From NCBI GenBank assembly GCA_005776725.1, contig SXOO01000034.1:1-36559 (forward strand): 36,559 bases of DNA, in the 5' to 3' direction. Below are positions 23,426 to 31,003 of this stretch, piece after piece (positions within the stretch are counted from its first letter, which is position 1; each line of letters begins with the position of its first letter). The DNA comes from Pseudomonadota bacterium. GTDB lineage: Bacteria > Myxococcota_A > UBA9042 > GCA-2863065. A model generated the notes under the pieces. That model saw nothing but the letters and a program-made list of their open reading frames with translations. It was not told the DNA's origin and did no database searches. The translations under genes and the position numbers were made by a program.

Positions 23426-24172
23426 TCACCCCGGAGGGAGGGGGACGAGCCCGAAGCGACGCTCGAGCAGGCGCCTGCCCCCGTAGACCGCGGGCGTGAG
23501 CGCGAGGGCGATGAAGAACTTCAGCAGGTACCCGGTGGCCGCGGCCTTCAGCACCTCGTCCATCGGCATGGGCTCGCCGCCGCCGGGGATCAGGGTCCGC
23601 CCGACGCTGAACGCGAGCCACGTGACCACGAGGCTGTCGATCAGCTGGCTCGCTACGGTAGACCCGGTGGCCCGAAGCCAGACCATGCGCCCCCCTGTGA
23701 TCCGCTTGAGCCAGCCGAACATCCAGATGTCGGCCATGCTGCCCACGAGGTAGGCCGACAACGACGCCACGTACATCACCCGCGAGGCCGAGAAGATCTG
23801 GTCGAACGACTCGGCGCTGACGTTAAAGGGCACGTCCCAGTGGGGCATGGCGAGCGCCACGTTCACCACCAAGAACACGAAGCCGCCCGCGGCGAAGCCC
23901 AGCCACACCACCCGTCGGGCGGCGGCCTTGCCGTAGTACTCATTCAGGAGGTCCGTGAGCAGGAAGGTGATCGGGAACGTGAGCATGCCGCAGGTGTGCT
24001 GGATAGCGTCGATGGAGCCCTCCTGCCACGGGACGCTGAACGAGAAGCCCAGCGGGATGCGGAACAGCTTCACCCCGAGCACGTCGGCCACCAGCAGGGA
24101 GGCGACGAAGAGCACTGCGAGCCAGAGATACACGAGCTGATGCACGCTGAATGTGGGCGGCTGTTGGGTCAC
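23426..24172 (-). CDS. Queuosine precursor transporter family membrane protein (VUT/YhhQ type)
   Basis: 248 residues from GTG 24172, preceded by GAGAGGG. About six hydrophobic segments are visible, including LVYLWLAVLFVASLLVADVLGVKLF, TCGMLTFPITFLLTDLLNEYYG, and VSGSMADIWMFGWLKR-like loops (the actual sequence is LVGSMADIWMFGWLK). The blocks FPITFLLTDLLNEYYG and QLIDSLVVTWLAF are typical of the vitamin-uptake (VUT) family, where E. coli YhhQ imports queuosine precursors. The family assignment is firm; the substrate is inferred. It shares a 67-bp divergent gap with the mutH gene. Confidence 0.85.
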   Translation of the reverse strand: MTQQPPTFSVHQLVYLWLAVLFVASLLVADVLGVKLFRIPLGFSFSVPWQEGSIDAIQHTCGMLTFPITFLLTDLLNEYYGKAAARRVVWLGFAAGGFVFLVVNVALAMPHWDVPFNVSAESFDQIFSASRVMYVASLSAYLVGSMADIWMFGWLKRITGGRMVWLRATGSTVASQLIDSLVVTWLAFSVGRTLIPGGGEPMPMDEVLKAAATGYLLKFFIALALTPAVYGGRRLLERRFGLVPLPPG

Positions 24173-24239
24173 GGATCCCTCTCGGTCGGGTGGTGCCGCA
24201 GCATACGCGGGTGCCTGGGCATCCGCGAGGACCCGGGGT

Positions 24240-24971
24240 ATGACACCCGCGAGCGCGACCCGCGCCTTGCAGGAGACTCCCCTGGCCCCCCCCGAGCACG
24301 CGCGGCCCCCGAAGTCCGAGGACGAGCTCATGGAGCGCGCGCGCGGCCTTATGGGCCGGTCGCTGGGCGAGCTGGCCACGCGCTTCGGGAGGCGGGTGCC
24401 CGACGAGCCCCGACGTGCGAAGGGCTTCGCGGGGCAGCTCTTCGAGCTCGCGCTGGGGGCCACGGCGGGCTCCCGCTCGGCGCCGGACTTCGAGCGGATC
24501 GGCGTAGAGCTGAAGTCGGTGCCCGTGGCGCGCTCCGGGATGCCCACGGAGTCCACGTACGTGTGCACGGTGGACCTCATCGCCGACCCCACGCTGGACT
24601 GGTCGGCCTCCCGGGCACGAAAGAAGCTGGCTCGCGTGCTCTGGATGCCGATCCAGGCAGACCCGGCCCTCGCGTTTGCCGAGCGGCGCTTGGGGCGCCC
24701 GATCCTGTGGTCGCCAGACCCTGCGACGGACGCGTTGCTCCGCCGCGACTTCGACGACCTCATGGAGTTCGTGCGCCTCGGTCACGCTGACCGAGTCACG
24801 GCGCACCACGGCACCGCCCTGCAGATCCGGCCGAAGGGGGCGGACGCCACGAGCGACGCCTGGGGCGTGGACGAAGACGGCCACCGCGCCAAGGTGCGCG
24901 CCCGCGGGTTCTACCTGAGACCCACGTTCACCGCCGCGATCCTGGCGACGGCGCTCCGGCCGGGAGCCTGA
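24240..24971 (+). CDS. mutH: DNA mismatch repair endonuclease MutH
   Basis: 243 residues from ATG 24240. It aligns well, by eye, with E. coli MutH. The nuclease core is DFERIGVELKSVPV, giving Asp83, Glu90 and Lys92 with the same spacing as E. coli Asp70, Glu77 and Lys79. Other shared blocks are LGELA, KGFAGQLFELALGATAGS, TYVCTVDL, KLARVLWMPI, HGTALQIRPKGADA and GFYLRPTF. In gamma-proteobacteria MutH nicks the unmethylated strand at hemimethylated GATC after MutS/MutL activation, and needs Dam methylase. No dam, mutS or mutL is in this window. The related Sau3AI-type restriction enzymes are much longer, so MutH is the best call. Confidence 0.9.
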   Translation: MTPASATRALQETPLAPPEHARPPKSEDELMERARGLMGRSLGELATRFGRRVPDEPRRAKGFAGQLFELALGATAGSRSAPDFERIGVELKSVPVARSGMPTESTYVCTVDLIADPTLDWSASRARKKLARVLWMPIQADPALAFAERRLGRPILWSPDPATDALLRRDFDDLMEFVRLGHADRVTAHHGTALQIRPKGADATSDAWGVDEDGHRAKVRARGFYLRPTFTAAILATALRPGA

Positions 24972-25137
24972 GGCGGCCGCTCGAGGGGAGACGGCACCGA
25001 CAGCCGCATCCGCTGGGCCGGGACAGCGTCGCCCCGACCGGCATCAGGCGGCAGAGAACGCCGGTGCGCTTGTCAGCCCGTGACCCAGTCGCGGTCAGGC
25101 GCCGACACGCTGCGCGCGCGGTCGGAGAGCGCCCGGG

Positions 25138-28100
25138 TCACTGCGACATCACGTAGCTGTTTCCGGTCGACATCTCGTACTTCAGAAGGCCGTACTTGAT
25201 CACGAGGTAGATGTGATCGTTGTTCACGGGATCCATCGCGACGGCGCCGTAGGCCATGACGTTGGCGTTGTCGATGGCGCCATGTGCGCCTGTCTCCCAG
25301 GGTGGAGCGCTCTCGATCATCTCGCCCGGCGCGGTGAGGAAGAGCGACTGGCGCTTGCCGGAGGTGAGGTTCACGGCGGTGACATTGAAGGCCTGGGTGG
25401 CGCCGCCCGTGATCATGAGATTACGCGTGGCGTCCCAGAACATCGTGCTCTGGCCCGGCGTGGAGTCCACGGACCCGGCCGGGTTGGCGATGACCGTGCG
25501 TTTGCCGTTCGCGACGTCCACCGACATGAACACCTTGCCGATTTGCAGAACGGCGTAGAGCTTGCCGGCGTGGACGGTGAATCCTTCGAGGTTTGAGTAC
25601 TGCGGTTCAGCGCCGGTCCCGATCTTGCCCATCGTGCCGTTCCATCGGGAGATCACAGTGCAGGTCGACCCGTCGGGCGAGATCTTGGCGATGCCGTTGC
25701 CCTCCGATGCGTCGTTACGGAAGCCCAGGTAGAAGCTGCCGTCTGGGCCCATCGCGAACGCGTGGTGTTCGAGCTGAACGGGGATGTATCCGCCGAAGAA
25801 GGTCGACTTCGGGCGCGCGGAGTAACACTGACCGTGTTCTGGGGCGCTCGATGCCCCCTCGAGGGCCTGCTTCCAGACGAGCGAACGAGCGCCCGTGTCC
25901 GGATCGACTCGCGTGATCTCCTTGTTGCCGCTCGTGCTGCCCCAGACGTAGAGCTTGCCGTCCGCGGCGAGCTCGAGGTCCCACGCACCGGGGAGGGTCG
26001 TCGGTTCGAAGAGCTGCACGCCCACAGAGCGCTGAGACTCGTAACCACTGCCGAACATCTCGTACGTCAATTCCGGAGACCGGTAACGTCCACTGACGAT
26101 GCGGCGCGCCCCCGTCTTGATGTCGTACCCGACGACCATACCCGCGTCCTGATAGTTGGGATCGGTGAAGTGTTTGGTGGCGAAGATCTCCCCGTGCGTC
26201 GGTGAGTAGACGCCGCCGCCGTTGGAGCTGTGCAGCATGTGGAAGAAGTGCGGTCCTTCGCCCTGCGTCCAGCCATCGGCCCACGACGCCGGTTGCGGCT
26301 GGCACGCCTGATTGCCACCGGTGTCGTAGGAGGCAATGTCGTTCTTCGTCGCCGCGTGGCGCCGGCAGCGGCAATCCACATCGAGGTCGGTCTTGTAGGT
26401 TACGTGGTCGATGAAGCTGCAGCCGCGGTGGTACATGGGCGACGCCTTGTTGCTCACCGACGTCGTACAAACGGGGTCGGCGGAGTTCGCCTGATCCTGG
26501 TAGTAGCAGATCTCGCCGTTGGCACACGTCGTCACGACGGGTCCGCTCGGGTTGCCGCAGGAGTCGACCTTCTTGATGCCGCTCGGCTCGTAGAGGAAGT
26601 GCTTTCCGAAGCACACCACGTCATCGGTCGGAACGCAGGCGCAGGAGGCACTACCCGGAGTCGTCTCAGAGCAGCGCTTGCCGTTCGCACAGGTCGAGAA
26701 GACGCCGAGATCGTCGCCACACCCGTTCGTGAGCAGGATCTTCAGAGGGTCGGCGGGGTCGCACACCCGAAGCTTCTGATCCTCGCACGTGTCGAGCGCG
26801 ACACACTTGGCGACACCGCTGCTGTCATCGCAGGTCGCCACGCCGCACGGGAATGTGTTTCCGGTCAGCTCGCCGCAACCGTCCACCCAGTAGACGTTGC
26901 CCGGATCGTCGTCATTGCAAACGGTTGCGACATCACCGCCGCAGACATCGGTCGAGACGCACGTGGGCTCACCTTCGTCGTCACGACACTCGTATCCGCT
27001 GCCGCAGGGCAACGTACTCGCCTTCACTTGACCGCAGCCGTCGAGCCACTTGATCACGGAGAGGTCGCTCGGGTCGCAGAACTTCTGCGACTGCCCAAGG
27101 CACGGCGTGGCGTCCACGCAATACGGAGTGCCGTCAGCATCATCGCAGATGAAGCCGGCGCCGCACGGGATCGTCGACCCAGAGAACTCGCCGCACTTGT
27201 TCTTCCAGTACACGTTCTCGAGATCGTCGGGATTGCATGCGAGCTCGGCGTTCCCTTGACAGGGATCGGTGCTCACGCAAACGGGCGCGCCTTCCGAGTC
27301 GTCGCACTTGAAGCCTCCGCCGCACGGGAGCGTCGCTCCGGTCAATTCACCGCAGTTGTTCTTCCAGTAGATGTTGTTCGGTTCGTCCGGACGGCAGACT
27401 TTGGTGGTATTGCCGCCACAGCCGGCGTCCACTGTGCATGTGGGGGCGCCGCCGCTGTCGTCGCATTGAGAGGTCGCGCCACAGGGGAAGCTCGCCCCCG
27501 TCAACTGCCCGCACGCGTCCGTCCAGAAGACCTTGCCGGGATCGAGGTCATCACAGACCTTCACGGCGTTCCCGCCGCACGGGTCGACGGGGACAACGCA
27601 CTCTGCCGTACCAGTTGAGTCGTCGCACTCTGCGGACGCCCCGCAGGGCAGCGAGTTCCCGTTGGGCAGTCCGCAGTGGTCGAGCCAGTACACTCGCGAC
27701 AGGTCGGTCGGGTCGCAAACCGTGATCGCGTTTCCGGCGCAAGACGGGGCAAGCGAGCAGCCGGCCGAACCGTCGGCGTCATCGCAGATCGAGGTGGCGC
27801 CGCACTTGGACGCGATCTTGAAGGGGACGCCGCACAGGTCCTCGAAGTAGGTGGCCGACGGGTCCTCGTCGACGCAGACCGTCGCGCCGATGCCTTTGCA
27901 CGGGTCCGGCGGGGTCTTGCAGGCCACGTAAGGGCCAGTGTCGTCGCAGTAGCCGCCTTCGCCAGGGCAGGGGGTGGTGGTTGTGGCCGGCTTGCCGCAA
28001 TGGTCGAGCCAACTGATGACGCCGGGCTTCTGAGGGTCGCAGTACTTGGTCTTCGCTCCGCCGCAGGCCTGGTTGGTCACCGTGATCGACTTCAACAGCG

Positions 28101-29505
28101 GCTGCTGGTCGCTGCCGAGCAGGTAGGGATCGGCGGCCGTCAATGCCCCGTCGGCGGGCGAATCCGCGTGAAGCGCCACCCACACGGTCTCCGTCGGCTC
28201 GAGAAAGCGGGTCAGGTCGACATCGAGTCCGAGCTTCGGGCTCGTGAGCACCGCTTCCGAGCCCAAGAGGTCACCCGGCGCCCCCGATTCGTCTTCATAG
28301 ACCGCGACCCAGGCCGGGAGCTCGTCCACGGCGATCTGGGCGATCTTGATCTTGTAACCCCAGCTCACGAGCGTCTGATCGGACACTTCCAGCTCGTTCT
28401 CCGGCGGAACGGTCGCTTTGAAGCCGACTTCGACCGGCTGACCGGCGGCGTCCTTTACGGGCGCGTCGAGGGCGGGCTGGTTCCCGTCAGCCGCGTAGAG
28501 CGCCCCCGTGAGGGAGACTGGCGTCCAGGACGGCGGCAGGTCGACCGAGACCTGGTAGTCGGCGGGACCGTTCTGCCAGATGCGCTCGGACCCGATGACG
28601 TCGCCGGCGCTGGTCTTGATCACGAGGTACTTCGGGAACGTGGTCACCGTGACCTGAGCCTGGAGTTTCGGCGGTCGGCTGGTGATCGTCTGGTCTGCGA
28701 TGACGATCGTGTTCTCGTCCGCTGGCGCCGTGATCGTGAAGTCGACCGAGATCGCTTTCCCGGTGGCGTCCTTCACCGGCGCGTCGAGGTCCGGCTGCGT
28801 CCCGTCGGCCCCGACGAGCACGCCCGTGAGCGCTGCAGACGTCCAGCCGTCCGGCAGATCGACTGAGACCTGGTACTCCGCCGGCCCGTACTGCCAGATC
28901 CGCTCTGATCCGATGACGGCGCCGCCGGAATCTTTGATGACGAGGTACTTCGGAAACGCCCCGACCGTGACCGTGGCCGTCACCTTCGGCGGTTTACTGC
29001 TGATCGTCTGGTCCGAGATGACCAGGACGTTCGATTCGAGCGGCGGCAGGTTCGCCAGAGCCACCGTGGCCGAGACGAGCGCGCCGGTGGCGCTCTTCAT
29101 GACTGGGTCGTCTCCGGACGTCGCGCTCGGAGACGACCCCGTGAACGCGCCGTCATTCGGGGCGTCCACGTGCACCGAGAGGTGCACCTTGTCGCTCGTG
29201 AGCGGGGAGCTCAACGTCACGTTCAGGTTCTTCTTCTCGCCTTTGGCGACGGCGACCGCCGCCAGAGGGGGCACGAGTGGTTGACCGTCTGCACCCACGT
29301 CCCAGACGACGAGCCAGCCGTCCGCAGTCACGGAGACACGCTCAATGGTGAGTCGACTCCGATCCACGACGGCCTCACCGTCGAATTCGAGCCCCGCGAT
29401 CGGACCCGCGTCGGACGGCGCGCCGCTCTCGGCCTCACCGCCTTCGCAGCTGGAGACTATGAACAGAGACACGAGAAGGGTGAGATGAGTGACGGTGGTT
29501 CGCAT
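25138..29505 (-). CDS. Very large modular cysteine-rich lipoprotein
   Basis: 1455 residues from ATG 29505, with AGGAG eight bases before it. The signal peptide MRTTVTHLTLLVSLFIVSSC ends in a lipobox. About four beta-sandwich modules follow (residues 30-480), of the type DQT(I/L)xSxPPKVxAxVTVxxFPKYLVI; these look like the DUF7282-type domain, and modules two and three are strongly alike. Then comes an array of nine to ten Cys modules (about 480-1017), and a C-terminal 430-residue region with propeller-like Gly-Asp-rich turns (ELAADGKLYVWGST, AMGPDGSFYLGF, FTVHAGKLYAVLQ). It is a cell-surface protein, perhaps adhesive or ligand-binding; the function is unknown. It is a single transcript with no close same-strand neighbour. 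Confidence 0.83.
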   Translation of the reverse strand: MRTTVTHLTLLVSLFIVSSCEGGEAESGAPSDAGPIAGLEFDGEAVVDRSRLTIERVSVTADGWLVVWDVGADGQPLVPPLAAVAVAKGEKKNLNVTLSSPLTSDKVHLSVHVDAPNDGAFTGSSPSATSGDDPVMKSATGALVSATVALANLPPLESNVLVISDQTISSKPPKVTATVTVGAFPKYLVIKDSGGAVIGSERIWQYGPAEYQVSVDLPDGWTSAALTGVLVGADGTQPDLDAPVKDATGKAISVDFTITAPADENTIVIADQTITSRPPKLQAQVTVTTFPKYLVIKTSAGDVIGSERIWQNGPADYQVSVDLPPSWTPVSLTGALYAADGNQPALDAPVKDAAGQPVEVGFKATVPPENELEVSDQTLVSWGYKIKIAQIAVDELPAWVAVYEDESGAPGDLLGSEAVLTSPKLGLDVDLTRFLEPTETVWVALHADSPADGALTAADPYLLGSDQQPLLKSITVTNQACGGAKTKYCDPQKPGVISWLDHCGKPATTTTPCPGEGGYCDDTGPYVACKTPPDPCKGIGATVCVDEDPSATYFEDLCGVPFKIASKCGATSICDDADGSAGCSLAPSCAGNAITVCDPTDLSRVYWLDHCGLPNGNSLPCGASAECDDSTGTAECVVPVDPCGGNAVKVCDDLDPGKVFWTDACGQLTGASFPCGATSQCDDSGGAPTCTVDAGCGGNTTKVCRPDEPNNIYWKNNCGELTGATLPCGGGFKCDDSEGAPVCVSTDPCQGNAELACNPDDLENVYWKNKCGEFSGSTIPCGAGFICDDADGTPYCVDATPCLGQSQKFCDPSDLSVIKWLDGCGQVKASTLPCGSGYECRDDEGEPTCVSTDVCGGDVATVCNDDDPGNVYWVDGCGELTGNTFPCGVATCDDSSGVAKCVALDTCEDQKLRVCDPADPLKILLTNGCGDDLGVFSTCANGKRCSETTPGSASCACVPTDDVVCFGKHFLYEPSGIKKVDSCGNPSGPVVTTCANGEICYYQDQANSADPVCTTSVSNKASPMYHRGCSFIDHVTYKTDLDVDCRCRRHAATKNDIASYDTGGNQACQPQPASWADGWTQGEGPHFFHMLHSSNGGGVYSPTHGEIFATKHFTDPNYQDAGMVVGYDIKTGARRIVSGRYRSPELTYEMFGSGYESQRSVGVQLFEPTTLPGAWDLELAADGKLYVWGSTSGNKEITRVDPDTGARSLVWKQALEGASSAPEHGQCYSARPKSTFFGGYIPVQLEHHAFAMGPDGSFYLGFRNDASEGNGIAKISPDGSTCTVISRWNGTMGKIGTGAEPQYSNLEGFTVHAGKLYAVLQIGKVFMSVDVANGKRTVIANPAGSVDSTPGQSTMFWDATRNLMITGGATQAFNVTAVNLTSGKRQSLFLTAPGEMIESAPPWETGAHGAIDNANVMAYGAVAMDPVNNDHIYLVIKYGLLKYEMSTGNSYVMSQ
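26455..28072 (-). repeat. Tandem cysteine modules within the large lipoprotein
   Basis: Nine to ten units of about 52-56 residues repeat the pattern C-x-G-x4-C-(N/D)-x-D-(D/E)-(P/L)-x3-(Y/F/I)-W-x2-x-CG-x9-PCG-x5-CDD-x-(D/E/S)-G-x-P-x-C. Units 3 to 8 are the most alike. Each has about six Cys, giving probably three disulfides. Confidence 0.8.
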
Positions 29506-29836
29506 CGGCTGGCTCCTGGGTGGTCCCACGCTAGCCGAATACCCAGACGATCGCCATGAAGTGCCCGCAGTCGTGCCCTCAGGTGGGTGCGACGCAGCGG
29601 CGGCACGAGCGTTCGGCGTCGCCACGGGCGACGAGGCCGCGCCGAGGCTGAGTCGGGCAAAGCGACAGCGGCGCCCGTGCGAGGTAGCGTAGTAACCGTT
29701 TCCAGCGCGCCCCGGGCGTGGGCCGAGATGGCGACGCCCGCATGCACGTCGAAACCCTCCGCCGAGCGGCGCTCAGCGGGCTCTCGGCGCGTGTACCCCT
29801 CGTAAGGTCACTACCCCACCCACGGAGTCGCCCAGC
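29506..29836. other. Divergent intergenic region
   Basis: 331 bp between the large lipoprotein start (-) and the next gene (+). It must carry both promoters. No terminator, repeat or named regulatory motif could be identified by eye. Confidence 0.4.
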
Positions 29837-30487
29837 GTGAGCGCGCCCCAGAGTCCCCCCTCCTCGAAGCGCGACGTCGTGACCGGGATTGCGCGCGACG
29901 CGACAGCCGGCGCGGTCATCGTCCGCGGCGATGGCGGAACCGTCTACGTCGCCGGGCTCCCGGCCTGGCCAGCGGACGCCCTGGGCCGGCGGGTCCGGGC
30001 GGCGGGCACGATCGTGACCGCGGCTCGACCCACGCGGGCCCGCCAGGACGAGCACGGCAACTGGAACCAAGGCGTCGCAGGCGACTCGGCCGGTGAGACC
30101 TGGCTCGACGCGCCCGAGTGGTCCGCTGAAGGCCCCGACGCCGCACCTTGGACGGTCACTGTCGCCGACGGGAGCGGCAGCGTCACGACCTTCACCCAGC
30201 CGATCGAAGGTCCCGCGGCCTGGCACTACAGGCCCGTCACCCCGGCCGAGAGCTCATCGGGCGTGTACTCCGGCGGGGCCCCCGCGTCGGGGACGCTCAC
30301 CGCTTCGCAGGCCGACGCGCTCTGGGAGCACGCTCGCGCCGCGGAGGGAGAGCCGGCGGACAAGGGCCGCGCCAAGGGGACCCTTCTCGTCGAGGTGGAA
30401 TCGCCAGCGGGGCGGTGCGCCGTCGTCGTTTCGCGCGCCGATGCGGTCACGCTAGACGGGTGGCTGCGTGCCCTGCGCGGGCAGTAG
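29837..30487 (+). CDS. Hypothetical protein (possible OB-like N-terminal domain)
   Basis: 216 residues from GTG 29837. No signal peptide or membrane segment is visible. The first 60 residues (DVVTGIARDATAGAVIV and the following GGTVYVAGLPAWPA, RVRAAGTIVTAA) look like a small beta-barrel, possibly OB-fold. The C-terminal part has a SSSGVYSGG turn and then an alternating hydrophobic pattern (GTLTASQADALWEHA, KGTLLVEVES, AVVVSRADAVTLDGWLRAL). I do not recognise the family. It is divergent from the large lipoprotein; the next intact gene downstream is on the other strand. Confidence 0.6.
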   Translation: MSAPQSPPSSKRDVVTGIARDATAGAVIVRGDGGTVYVAGLPAWPADALGRRVRAAGTIVTAARPTRARQDEHGNWNQGVAGDSAGETWLDAPEWSAEGPDAAPWTVTVADGSGSVTTFTQPIEGPAAWHYRPVTPAESSSGVYSGGAPASGTLTASQADALWEHARAAEGEPADKGRAKGTLLVEVESPAGRCAVVVSRADAVTLDGWLRALRGQ

Positions 30488-31003
30488 AGAGGCCCTTCCT
30501 AGTGCCCGCGCATGAACCAGGTGCTGAGGTTCCGGCTGGTTGTGGCTGAGCCGGGGAGACCGGGGAAGGGCTCTACGGAGTTTCGGTTATGGTCGAATAA
30601 CTCCGCCGATCGGGCTGAGGTTTCGACCTCGCTCGAAACACGCGCCTCCGCCTTTGTTCGACGAGTGGGTTGGTCGTCCCGTCATCAAGGCACTCACCGG
30701 GCTGCGGCGCTCCGGCGAGAGCGTGCTGCTAACGCAGGTCGCCGAGCGGCTCGAGCAGCAGGCGGCATGGGCGGGCCCGGGTCCTCCGAGTCGACATGGA
30801 GCTGCTCCTGGACGATCCGCTCCGCCACGTTTCGGCGTTCCACGCTTGGCTGCGGAGTCACCCTCTCGTTCCTGCTCGGTCGAGAGCTGGTCGCGGCTCA
30901 AGGTTGAGAAGGGCGTGAGCGGGCTGGGCCGCTGCTCGGGTGCGGAAGTCGGGTCTTCAGGGACGGCCGCGATCCTGGCGCCGGCACTCGGACGGGGGTC
31001 CTG
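30488..31003. other. Region without an intact gene
   Basis: 516 bp that hold only short frames and the decayed ATPase listed at 30651-30919. The stretch 30488-30650 has no recognisable feature. Confidence 0.5.
30651..30919 (+). pseudogene. Remnant of an AAA/DUF4143-family ATPase
   Basis: The frame at 30651-30773 reads PLFDEWVGRP then VIKALTGLRRSGESVLLTQV and AERLEQQA, which matches the N-terminus of the AAA_14/DUF4143 ATPases. The Walker A Lys is replaced by Glu (GLRRSGES instead of GLRRSGKS). The homology then jumps to the next frame at 30778-30919 (RVLRVDMELLLDDP and LRHVSAFHAWL), so there is a frameshift. The rest of the gene is missing. It is a decayed fragment, not a functional gene. 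Confidence 0.7.

Noticed and set aside
30512..30907. Open frame as a real gene
   Set aside because: It overlaps, in a different frame, the recognisable ATPase fragment, and shows no motif or signal of its own.
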